DNA of 64,000 nt, from assembly GCA_007741555.1 (NCBI GenBank), contig CP036526.1, forward strand, positions 5,332,001 to 5,396,000, given 5' to 3'. A program made the position numbers and the translations under genes. Shown one piece after another: positions 1 through 8,427 of the stretch. This DNA comes from Stieleria marina. Lineage in GTDB: Bacteria > Planctomycetota > Planctomycetia > Pirellulales > Pirellulaceae. The notes under the pieces are model-generated. The model worked only from the letters and a program-made list of their open reading frames with translations, was not told the origin of the DNA and searched no databases. Every line of letters starts with the position of its first letter. The first letter of the stretch is position 1.

Positions 1-779
1 GCCCATTTGTTTCGTCCCGTGATCGCGTGCAGGAATTCCAGGATGACCAATCCCAGGCTAAATATTTCACCAGCCGGCGTGTAATGCTGATCAAAATAGG
101 CTTCCGGAGCGATGTACCGGAGCGTACCGGCGATGTAATCCCGGTAGCACTGAGAGTCCAATTCGGCGTCAAACGTTCCGACCAAACCGTAGTCGATGAT
201 CTTGCCTACGTCATTGCGATCGACCATCAAATTCGATGGCTTGATGTCGCGATGCAGCAATCCATTTGAATGCATCGCAGCCAGCCCAGCTGCGTAGTCG
301 CGAGTCAACGAAAGCAATTTGCTCAACGCGATGTGCTGATCCAATCGCCGCAGCCGCCGACGCGACTTTGCCAACGTCATTCCGTGGATCTCTTCCATCG
401 AAAGCGCGACGTAGTCACCAAGCCGGTGCAATTGGTCGACACGCAGAAGATTGGCATGCCGCATCCCCATCATGCGACGAAAGCCAATTCGATCGCGGCG
501 GATGTCACTTTGATTGGGACGAATCAAGATCTTCAGTGCGCAGCTACGCCGTGACACCGTGTCCAACGCGCGAAACACGCATCCACTGGAGCCGCGTCCT
601 AGCAGCTTTTCAAGATGGAACTCGCCGCAAAGCTGCCCAACTTCAAACGGCAGGGCTGCTTTGCCGTGGTCGTCATCCGACCAATGCGTATCGCGATCGC
701 CTTGAACCCGAATATCGGTATCCGAGCCATCATCGTCATCTGGCAGGAGCAAGTCATCTTCGTCGTCGTCATCAATCAT
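1..779 (-). CDS. Serine/threonine protein kinase, C-terminal part cut by window edge
   Basis: Eukaryote-like (Hanks-type) Ser/Thr protein kinase; about 259 residues are visible and the reading frame runs off the left edge. The ATG at 779 is followed by an acidic Asp-rich stretch (residues 3-37). The kinase fold follows: glycine loop GRGSSGCVF at 60-68, the ATP-binding lysine in ALKI (K82), catalytic HRDIKPSN starting at H176, and an APE motif. The metal-binding DFG is read as DYG (IIDYGLVG). An in-frame stop lies about 25 codons upstream of the ATG, which supports this start. The substrate cannot be told. Planctomycetes carry many such kinases, often with sensor or repeat domains after the kinase domain, which here would lie outside the window. 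Confidence 0.9.
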   Translation of the reverse strand, partial: MIDDDDEDDLLLPDDDDGSDTDIRVQGDRDTHWSDDDHGKAALPFEVGQLCGEFHLEKLLGRGSSGCVFRALDTVSRRSCALKILIRPNQSDIRRDRIGFRRMMGMRHANLLRVDQLHRLGDYVALSMEEIHGMTLAKSRRRLRRLDQHIALSKLLSLTRDYAAGLAAMHSNGLLHRDIKPSNLMVDRNDVGKIIDYGLVGTFDAELDSQCYRDYIAGTLRYIAPEAYFDQHYTPAGEIFSLGLVILEFLHAITGRNKW

Positions 780-911
780 GGAAGCGATCGTTGGGCAAGC
801 ACAAAGAGTCCAGCGTTCGCGCCAATCAATCGCGCGCCGCGGTGGACTGAATGCCTAACATTGTAAACGTGCGGGCTGCACGTTACTTGCCGTCGCGACA
901 AATAAATCCGT

Positions 912-2606
912 TCACTGTGCCAAGACGGCGTAAATACTTAACACGGCAAGGACCAGCAGACCGCCAACGATCGGTGCAGGCTTCCACGGCGTTAGATCAA
1001 CTGCTTTGGCATCTTGTTGCACATACGGCTGATCGCGTTTCATACCAGCCAATTCGCTCAGCGCCCATTGAAAGCCCAACAGGCCAACGAAAACGGCACC
1101 CATAAAATGATAACCCGAGTGAAAATAGGTTTTCACCCAGCCGTCGACAGCCGCGACACCTGCCGATTCGCTGACGGTGCCGTCAAAAAACGTCCCCCAC
1201 AGCATGACGACAAGCCCGACCAATGCGGTGATCACAGCTGATCTGCCACTTGCGGTCCGGTTCGCGAACCCGAACAAAATGATCGCAAGCAACGGAATAA
1301 AGTAGACGCCGTTGAGCGACTGAAAGTAACCGAAAATACCATCACGCCCCATGAACACGAGTGGTGCCGCAATCGCCGACAAAACTGCCACAACGGCGCT
1401 ACAGATCTGGCCGCTGCGAACCACATCAAGATGACTTGCGTCGGGTTTGAGCACCTGTTTGTACACGCCCAGCGAGAAAAGCGTGGCACTTGAATTCAGG
1501 ACTGAATTGAAAGTCGATAAAATCGATCCCACCACGACAGCCGCAAAGAATCCCGTCAAAGCGCTGGGCAAAACCAATCGCACCAACGAACCATAAACCA
1601 GATCATTGTTGCGTTCTCCGCTGGCATCTAGCAACGTTGTATTGAAAGCCTCATTGGACTGCGCAATGTGCAACGCCAGGATGCCCGGCAAAATCAAAAT
1701 CAGTGGTGCCAGGATTTTAAAGAACGCAGCAAGCAACACGCCCTTCTGTCCTTCGGCAAGATTCTTGGCACCGAACGTCCGTTGAATGATTTGCTGATTG
1801 GTACACCAGTAGAAAAAGTTGAGCAACAAAACACCGGTAAACAACGGGGCGATGCTGTCGATGTCTTCGCCCTCCCTACCAATCGACACGAATGCGTCCG
1901 GATTCTCTTTACTTACCACTTCAAACACATCCATGATCGAACCTTCTGCGCCGGCGACATAACGCAGTGCAAAGTACGTGATCAACGAACCTCCGACCAA
2001 TAGCCCGGCACCGTTGAACGTGTCGGAAATAGCGACCGCTCGCAGACCACCAAAAATGGCATAACCCGAACCAACAATCGCGACGAACGCGACGACTAGC
2101 CAAATGGTTTGGACTTGGGTAATACCAAGTGCCGTGGGCAGATCAAGCATCGCCGACAATGCGGCGGCGGCACTGTAAAGCACAAATGGCAACAAGATCA
2201 GCATGTAGGCGACGATAAAGACGCCCGTCGTCAGAGCACGCACGCCCGCCCCATAGCGTTCTTCCAAAAACTGCGGAATCGTCGTGATTCCCGACTTCAA
2301 GTAGCGAGGCAAAAAGAACAGCGCCATCACCACCAGCGAACAGCCAGCGATCACTTCCCAGGCCATCACCGAGAGGCCTTCTTTAAACGCACCGCCGTTG
2401 AGCCCGACCAATTGTTCGGTCGACAGGTTGGTCAGCAACAACGATCCGGCAATCACCAATCCTGACAAACTGCGTCCGGCCAGAAAAAAGCCATCTTCAG
2501 TATCGTTTGATTTCCCGCGCGTGATCCACCATGTCAAAACGGCGACCATGATTGTGAAAAACAAAAAAGTAAAAAGCGCCATCTTCGATCCGCCGTTCGC
2601 ATGCAA
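912..2606 (-). CDS. Sodium/solute symporter (SSS family)
   Basis: A 564-residue inner-membrane transporter of the sodium:solute symporter family. About 13-14 hydrophobic segments span the whole length. The segment SLSGLVIAGSLLLTNLSTEQ near residues 45-65, followed by the LVGLNGGAF stretch, is typical of SGLT-like members and lies near the sodium and substrate sites. The start lies only 21 bases after the stop of an oxidoreductase of the Gfo/Idh/MocA family on the same strand, so the two are probably co-transcribed. The likely job is uptake of a sugar or related polyol that the oxidoreductase acts on; the actual substrate cannot be read from the sequence. Confidence 0.9.
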   Translation of the reverse strand: MHANGGSKMALFTFLFFTIMVAVLTWWITRGKSNDTEDGFFLAGRSLSGLVIAGSLLLTNLSTEQLVGLNGGAFKEGLSVMAWEVIAGCSLVVMALFFLPRYLKSGITTIPQFLEERYGAGVRALTTGVFIVAYMLILLPFVLYSAAAALSAMLDLPTALGITQVQTIWLVVAFVAIVGSGYAIFGGLRAVAISDTFNGAGLLVGGSLITYFALRYVAGAEGSIMDVFEVVSKENPDAFVSIGREGEDIDSIAPLFTGVLLLNFFYWCTNQQIIQRTFGAKNLAEGQKGVLLAAFFKILAPLILILPGILALHIAQSNEAFNTTLLDASGERNNDLVYGSLVRLVLPSALTGFFAAVVVGSILSTFNSVLNSSATLFSLGVYKQVLKPDASHLDVVRSGQICSAVVAVLSAIAAPLVFMGRDGIFGYFQSLNGVYFIPLLAIILFGFANRTASGRSAVITALVGLVVMLWGTFFDGTVSESAGVAAVDGWVKTYFHSGYHFMGAVFVGLLGFQWALSELAGMKRDQPYVQQDAKAVDLTPWKPAPIVGGLLVLAVLSIYAVLAQ

Positions 2607-2627
2607 TGATTGAGAATTGTTTTTGTA

Positions 2628-3731
2628 CTAGAGTGAGATCCAGGCACCGTCGGCCACGTCACTGCGACGACACGCATCCAGGATCGCCTGAGTCTTGGTA
2701 GTCAGCTCGGGATAGAGCGGATCCAGTTTGCCACTGATCGCAATCTCGCTCATCCGACGAACCATGTTGACCTCTTGCGAGTTGGGTTCACCGCCAGCGT
2801 ATTCGGCGATGGCCTGTCGTGAACTTCGACGCTGAAAATTCCAGCGACAGTTGTCAATTTCCAAAACGTGCTGATGTTCGTGCCAAGCAGCCTCGGCGTC
2901 GTAAAATGGCAGAACAAAATCGTCCAGTGTGATGACGCCCTGTTGCCCCGAAACAACCGCGACTTGCGAATTGCTGGTCAAAAACGAACAGAAAAAGCTG
3001 GCCGAAAAACCATCGGCAAACTGCATCTCCGCAGAAAATTCACCGGGCACTTCACCATCGGAATCGCCTCCCTTAATCGCACTGATCGTTCGAGCTGAAA
3101 TTTTCGTGGGGACTCGCAGACCTGCTGCCCAAAGCGTGAACCGAATGCAATACCATCCTAGGTCGCCCAAGCAACCATGCGGCTCCAGCACACTGTCGGT
3201 GCGGATGTTGGATTTCTGAAAATCACCGTCGCCGCAGAAAGAAAACTGAGCGTAGATGCGTTGCAATTGTCCGATCGTGGTGCCGTCCTTGATCGCATCG
3301 CAGACCCTTGCAAGACGTTTGCTGTGGTCAAACATCACGCCGTCCATGAACTGAACCCCCGAGCGAGCACACGCGTCGATCATTTCCTGCGCGTCGGCCA
3401 CATTGTTGGCGACGGGTTTTTCGACTAGGACGTGTTTGCCTGCTTCGGCCGCTGCGATCACCCATTCTTTACGAATGCCGGTCGGCAACGGAATGTAGAC
3501 CGCATCGATATCGTCGCGATCGATCAGCTCTTGGTAAGCCCCGCAAGCCACAGCAGGCTGTGGAAACGGCACCTCGGCTTGGCATTCGTCGATAAACGCC
3601 TGAGCTTTGGGTTGACTACGGCTTGCGACAGCCGCCAGTCGTGCATTGCCTGCCAACCGAACCGCTTTCCAGTTTTTGCGTGCGATCCCAGCTGTACTTA
3701 AAAAACCCCAACGACATTCTCGCTTGCTCAT
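2628..3731 (-). CDS. Gfo/Idh/MocA family NAD(P)-dependent oxidoreductase
   Basis: A 367-residue cytoplasmic oxidoreductase with an N-terminal Rossmann fold (WGFLSTAGIARKN near residues 8-20) and the family signature AGKHVLVEKPVA near residues 88-100, whose EKP lysine is the usual catalytic residue. The C-terminal half is the alpha/beta substrate domain. There is no signal peptide, in contrast with the Tat-exported family member at 35559-37043. It is the first gene of a probable two-gene unit with the downstream SSS symporter. The substrate is probably a sugar, inositol or amino sugar but is unknown. A perfect 22-bp palindrome lies about 140 bp upstream and may be its operator. Confidence 0.88.
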   Translation of the reverse strand: MSKRECRWGFLSTAGIARKNWKAVRLAGNARLAAVASRSQPKAQAFIDECQAEVPFPQPAVACGAYQELIDRDDIDAVYIPLPTGIRKEWVIAAAEAGKHVLVEKPVANNVADAQEMIDACARSGVQFMDGVMFDHSKRLARVCDAIKDGTTIGQLQRIYAQFSFCGDGDFQKSNIRTDSVLEPHGCLGDLGWYCIRFTLWAAGLRVPTKISARTISAIKGGDSDGEVPGEFSAEMQFADGFSASFFCSFLTSNSQVAVVSGQQGVITLDDFVLPFYDAEAAWHEHQHVLEIDNCRWNFQRRSSRQAIAEYAGGEPNSQEVNMVRRMSEIAISGKLDPLYPELTTKTQAILDACRRSDVADGAWISL

Positions 3732-3871
3732 ATATTTCTGCTATTCAGTTGATCTTCGCTGTCTTCTAAACCAGGACAATCTTGTTCACTGGATCAATCA
3801 GGGAAGAGGATACCAAACACGCATCGGGACGGGGCGTCACAAGCCCCCGATGTCAGCAAGAAAGTGCTCTC

Positions 3872-3893
3872 GATACTGTCGATCGACAGTATC
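3872..3893. promoter_or_regulatory. 22-bp perfect palindrome, candidate operator
   Basis: Half-site GATACTGTCGA is followed directly by its exact reverse complement. It lies in the 267-bp space between the stop of the HD-GYP gene and the start of the oxidoreductase gene, both on the minus strand. No T-run follows on either strand, so a dimeric regulator site is more likely than a terminator. A weaker hairpin (3822-3852, GGGGC/GCCCC core) lies beside it. I see no gene in 3732-3998. Confidence 0.5.
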
Positions 3894-3998
3894 ACAGCCG
3901 AACGGAGAAACCAGTCTTCGGCCGATCGCAAGGAAACTCAAACGCAGACCGGGCTGACTCGCCGATGCAGATTGCGACCGCCTGCGTCATGACGACGG

Positions 3999-5345
3999 CT
4001 AGACTGATTCAGATTGGTCCGACTCGGTCGATCCAGCGTAGTCGTCGCGGATGCGGATGATGTCATCCAATCGAGCAAAGAAGGCGTCGAGTGGTTTGGG
4101 ATCGAAGTGAGAACCGCGTCCTTCGGTTAAGATCGCCAAGCACTTCTCCAGTGGAAATGCTTTTTTGTAGGGACGCGCCGAACTGATTGCGTCAAACACA
4201 TCCGCCACTGCCACGATGCGTCCTTCGATCGGAATGTCTTCGCCAGCCAGTCCGAGTGGATAGCCTGATCCGTCGAACTTTTCGTGATGACTTGACGCGA
4301 TCAGGGCTGCTAGTTCAAGCACCGGAGAACTGGTCGACGACATGATTTTCATACCAACTGTGGTATGATCGGAAAGTCGTTTCGATTCTTCCGGCGACAA
4401 CGGATTGATAATGTTTTGTCCGATCTCGCAATGCTTTTTGATGATTTGAAACTCATGCGACTCCAGCTTGCCCGGCTTATGCAAGATGGCATCGGGGATG
4501 CCAATTTTACCGACATCATGAAGCTGGGCGGCTTGCTGAATCAAATCAATCGCCGACTTCGGAAAGCCAAGCTCCTGCGCGATGATTGCCGAGTAGAGGC
4601 CGACTCGCATCACGTGGTGCCCAGTATCGTCGTCGCGAAATTCTCCCGCTCGTGCCAAACAGTGGATGGCTTCTTCTCGCGATCGGAGAAGTTCTTTTGT
4701 GCGTGATTCGACTTGCTGTTCAAGACGTTCAGAATACTTCGCCAAGTGGTCTTGGTAGGCCTTGGCCGACAAAACATTTCTGACTCGCAAAGCCAGTTCA
4801 CTCGGGTCAACCGGCTTGGCAAGAAAATCCGAAGCCCCCAGGCGAAGTGCTTCGAGCTTGGTTTCTGGTGCGGTCGAAGCGGTCAGAATCAGTGTCGGAA
4901 TCAGCCGCAGTTCGCGATCATTTCGCATGGCGGCCAGAATTTCCAATCCGGTGACATGCGGCATCTTTACATCCAACAAAACAATGTCGGGATTATGCGT
5001 CCGGACCATCGACAAAGCAGCCGTGGAATCCGTCGTGGTCACAAAATTGCGAAAGCCTTCTTCTTCTAAATACGCTTCCACCAAATCGATATTGAACCCT
5101 TCGTCATCGACCACCATCACCAACGCGTCCCGAAGATCTGACGTGGATACGTCGATCGAATTCGCGTGCACAATGGGATTGCCATCGACACTCGTCATCG
5201 GAACACCGGCGGCCGCGACCAAGCTTGCGCCTGAGAGCGGGATATCGGAAGATTGGTGCGACTGGACTGTCATCGGTCGAAGGGCTAATTGCCAATTGTG
5301 AAGTGGACTAAATCCGCGACTAGCTGGAATGCAATTTTGAAACAT
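3999..5345 (-). CDS. Response regulator with HD-GYP domain (putative c-di-GMP phosphodiesterase)
   Basis: A 448-residue two-domain protein of the RpfG type. The receiver domain (about residues 73-195) has the acidic pair in MVVDDE and the phospho-acceptor D125 in DIVLLDVKMP, with a K in FLAKPVD. A short coiled linker (SERLEQQVESRTKELLRSREEA) leads to an HD-GYP domain with the HD pair at H276-D277 (HDVGKIGIPDAI) and the HHEKFDGSGYP motif. All named metal and GYP residues are present, so hydrolysis of cyclic di-GMP is likely. It lies 164 bp after the hybrid histidine kinase gene on the same strand, which suggests a signalling pair. The first 30-70 residues are poorly conserved in type and the true start may be a later ATG, such as that at MTVQSHQ. 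Confidence 0.9.
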   Translation of the reverse strand: MFQNCIPASRGFSPLHNWQLALRPMTVQSHQSSDIPLSGASLVAAAGVPMTSVDGNPIVHANSIDVSTSDLRDALVMVVDDEGFNIDLVEAYLEEEGFRNFVTTTDSTAALSMVRTHNPDIVLLDVKMPHVTGLEILAAMRNDRELRLIPTLILTASTAPETKLEALRLGASDFLAKPVDPSELALRVRNVLSAKAYQDHLAKYSERLEQQVESRTKELLRSREEAIHCLARAGEFRDDDTGHHVMRVGLYSAIIAQELGFPKSAIDLIQQAAQLHDVGKIGIPDAILHKPGKLESHEFQIIKKHCEIGQNIINPLSPEESKRLSDHTTVGMKIMSSTSSPVLELAALIASSHHEKFDGSGYPLGLAGEDIPIEGRIVAVADVFDAISSARPYKKAFPLEKCLAILTEGRGSHFDPKPLDAFFARLDDIIRIRDDYAGSTESDQSESV

Positions 5346-5509
5346 CGCGTCCTTGATGACGCTTGTTCCATTGTAAAAAGCGTAGCCTACGAATATCCGC
5401 GACGCGGGTAATCCGACTCACGTCGTGTGGCAATGAATTTTGTCCCTAACGCATCCCCATGGATCTTTTCGGTTGTAGGGATCAATCCGGTTGGCAGATT
5501 CATCTCGAC

Positions 5510-8386
5510 CTACGAGTGCGATGTCGCAAGAGCAGCACACTGAATTCGCGATCGTTGTGAAACCAAAACACGGACGAGCGTCTTTGCTTGAGCCAAGTCA
5601 AACTTGCCAGCTGCGGGATCACAGATCTCGGAAAGCTCCGCCGCGGTCGTCGATATCACGCCAAATCCGCACGTTTGGCTCGAATATCTCACCCAACTGC
5701 TTATCTCGGTGATTTTTTCCAGGTCACAGGCAGCCACCGAAATTTGCAGTTGCTGCAGTTGCTGATCCAAGTGGTCGACGAAACCCTCGATCGCACGTGT
5801 GAACCTGTCGTTCCCCTTGGGTAGAGTCGAAACGATCGGCGATTCATCTTCTTCGATCGGTGGCTCCGTTACCGGCGACTCTTCGGCCGACAGAGGCTTC
5901 TCGGCAGCTTCGCTCTGTGGGGCAGTCGACGACTCACCGTCCGATACTCGCGCCGCAAGCGCCTCGACTTGCTGCATCCACTGCGATGCCTGCGCCGCGT
6001 CAAGATCTCGCGAGGCCTGTTCAAGTAACTTGGCTGGTTCGGCAAAGTCTAAGAAGCCGACATTCGGCCCCGATCCCTTTAACCAGTGCGCCAAGTCGGC
6101 CAGTTCATCAAAGCGTTCCGCTGCGATCGCGTCCTGCATTTTCACGATTTGCTCAGGCAGCCGCTGAATAAACTTCGTCACAATCGCACGCAGCTTTGCA
6201 TTGTCGGTGTTCAACGTCGAAAGAATTGGCGTCGACGCATCGACCGACCCCAACAACGCCGGCTTCTCAGCTTCTCGCCTACTGGCTTGCTCTAGCACTT
6301 CGGCTGACTCCAAATCGACGTCAGCGATCTCAGCAAGAAGAGCCAAAAGTTCATTGAAATTGACGGGCTTCGTCAAGAATCCGCTACAACCAGCGTCGCG
6401 ACACTGTTGGCCAGCTTGTGCCATCGCGTGAGCCGTCAGAGCAATGATCGGCTTGTCGTAGTTTTGCTCGCGCAATTTTGCCGTGGCCGTGTAGCCATCC
6501 ATCACAGGCATGTTCATGTCCATCAGGATCACATCGAAATCTTGGCTGGTGGCGAGCTCCATTGCTTCGAGACCGTTTTCGGCCGTCACAAAGGTCGTTC
6601 CCATCTCATCCAAGATCAACGACATCAAATCGCGGTTCTCTTCTGCATCATCAACCAGCAGGACACGCAGACCTGGCAGACGCACCATTGGCGTGACAGC
6701 ATCGCCCACCAAGGATTCCATCTCTGCTTCGGTAGGCTGAATCATCGGAACGCCGACAATTGCGCCCGTGTCGATCGTGGTAAAGAAGACGCTACCGATT
6801 CCTTCTTCACTGTAGACCTTCATTTGCCCGCCCATTGCTTCGGCAAACTGCTTGCTAATCGAAAGCCCCAGACCGGTACCGCCAAAGCGCCGCGAAACGC
6901 TCGCGTCCGCCTGCGAAAAAGGATCAAAAATCTTTGCAGCGGCTTCGGGTGTCATACCGATTCCGGTGTCGACGACTTGGAGCAACAACTGCGGACGCGT
7001 GGGATGTTCGTTCAGTTTCGTGACGATTTTGACGCCGCCTTTGTCGGTGAACTTGATGGCGTTGCCGACCAAGTTTGTCAGAATCTGTCGCAGGCGTGAC
7101 GGATCACTCTGGATTGTCTGAGGAATGGGCCCGTCAAATTCGAAGTTCAGCGTGATGCCCTTCTGTTCGGCTTTGACTCGCAACACGGTTACAGCTTCGG
7201 CGATCACTTCGTGAACGGCACAAGGCATGGTTTCGATTTCCAACCGCCCCGCTTCGACCTTGGACAAATCCAAGATATCGTTGATCAGATCCAGCAAGTG
7301 CGTGCCACTGCTGTGAATCGTGTTGAGGTGTTTGCGTTGTTTTGCCTCGTCGTGTTCCATCCCCCGACGCAGAACTTCGGTGAAGCCCAAGATTGCGTTC
7401 ATCGGCGTACGAATTTCGTGGCTCATGTTAGCCAGGAAAGCACTCTTGGCTTGATTGGCATGCTCAGCCGTTTCCTTTGCTTTCGCCAACGCGATTTTGT
7501 TCTCTTCCAATTGCGTGATGTCTTCAAAGATGACCATGACACCCGAACCGGAGATGGGCGTGGTACTGACGCTGAAGACTAGCAGCTTTTCTTCTGTCTC
7601 TAGACGCAACTGCCGTCCGCTGACCATCTTTCCAGTCCGAGCCGATTCGGTCCAAGGAAGTTCAGCTTCGGGGTCCTCCAAAACCCAGTTCGTTTTTGAA
7701 ATGTTCATTCCTAGTGGGGACTCGGAACTCAAGCCAATCAATTCACTAAACAACCGGTTCATCAGCAAGACACGATCACGCATGTCCGTCACCAAGACTC
7801 CGACCTGCAGTTGATCAAACGTATTTTGCACCTGTTTGGGCACTGCACCATTCGGGTCCAAGCTATCGAGAGCCCGCCGTAGAAACATCGAGAACTGAAT
7901 GAAACATCCAGGCACCAAGATCACCAACAGCCAAGCGGGTGCCCAATGGTTCATGCCCAGAAAACCGCCGGTCGATTGAAAGGCAACTTCCAGCGCTCCA
8001 AACTTTTCACCTTTGCGAAAAACGGGCACCGACATTTGCTCTCCCGAATTCCCGGCCTGCAGATCCCATCGGCTCGCGTGATCACCAGCATTGACCAGTA
8101 ATTCGCCATCGCTTTGGCGAAAACCGATGGAGTGGATTTGGTCGTCGCGTTTGACAACCGACTGCAAAACCGCCTGCAGTCCGCTTTGATCCCCCGATGA
8201 CGCCATCGCGGTTCCGCTGATCGCCAGCGTTTCGCAAAGTTTTGCGCGACCACGCAGGACTTCTCGCTGTTCATTGGGGAAAAAGCCTACGGCACTAGCT
8301 GACAACAACGTGCCGACCATCAACCCGACTAAGAGTGCGGAGATGCGGAAGCGAATCGGAATGTGGTTGTAAAATCGTTTCATCAA
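5510..8386 (-). CDS. Hybrid sensor histidine kinase with receiver, HPt and degenerate second HPt domain
   Basis: A 958-residue membrane sensor kinase. Order: transmembrane segment (about 14-35), periplasmic sensor part to about 147, second membrane segment (about 148-170), PAS domain (about 185-295), HisKA with phospho-accepting H323 (MSHEIRTP), HATPase with the N box (NLVGNAIKF) and G boxes (DTGIGM, GGTGLGLSI), receiver domain with D623 (LMDMNMPVMDG), and HPt domain with H767 (AHWLKGSG). A further helical domain near 860-950 aligns with HPt, but the histidine place is serine (S897, in ISSWVRYSSQTCGF). The gene starts 41 bp after the giant surface protein gene on the same strand and precedes the HD-GYP regulator, so the three may be transcribed together. 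The stimulus is unknown. Confidence 0.92.
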   Translation of the reverse strand: MMKRFYNHIPIRFRISALLVGLMVGTLLSASAVGFFPNEQREVLRGRAKLCETLAISGTAMASSGDQSGLQAVLQSVVKRDDQIHSIGFRQSDGELLVNAGDHASRWDLQAGNSGEQMSVPVFRKGEKFGALEVAFQSTGGFLGMNHWAPAWLLVILVPGCFIQFSMFLRRALDSLDPNGAVPKQVQNTFDQLQVGVLVTDMRDRVLLMNRLFSELIGLSSESPLGMNISKTNWVLEDPEAELPWTESARTGKMVSGRQLRLETEEKLLVFSVSTTPISGSGVMVIFEDITQLEENKIALAKAKETAEHANQAKSAFLANMSHEIRTPMNAILGFTEVLRRGMEHDEAKQRKHLNTIHSSGTHLLDLINDILDLSKVEAGRLEIETMPCAVHEVIAEAVTVLRVKAEQKGITLNFEFDGPIPQTIQSDPSRLRQILTNLVGNAIKFTDKGGVKIVTKLNEHPTRPQLLLQVVDTGIGMTPEAAAKIFDPFSQADASVSRRFGGTGLGLSISKQFAEAMGGQMKVYSEEGIGSVFFTTIDTGAIVGVPMIQPTEAEMESLVGDAVTPMVRLPGLRVLLVDDAEENRDLMSLILDEMGTTFVTAENGLEAMELATSQDFDVILMDMNMPVMDGYTATAKLREQNYDKPIIALTAHAMAQAGQQCRDAGCSGFLTKPVNFNELLALLAEIADVDLESAEVLEQASRREAEKPALLGSVDASTPILSTLNTDNAKLRAIVTKFIQRLPEQIVKMQDAIAAERFDELADLAHWLKGSGPNVGFLDFAEPAKLLEQASRDLDAAQASQWMQQVEALAARVSDGESSTAPQSEAAEKPLSAEESPVTEPPIEEDESPIVSTLPKGNDRFTRAIEGFVDHLDQQLQQLQISVAACDLEKITEISSWVRYSSQTCGFGVISTTAAELSEICDPAAGKFDLAQAKTLVRVLVSQRSRIQCAALATSHS

Positions 8387-8427
8387 GTTGATCCGTGCGA
8401 ATGGACGCGTTGCCGTGCGGGCTAGCG

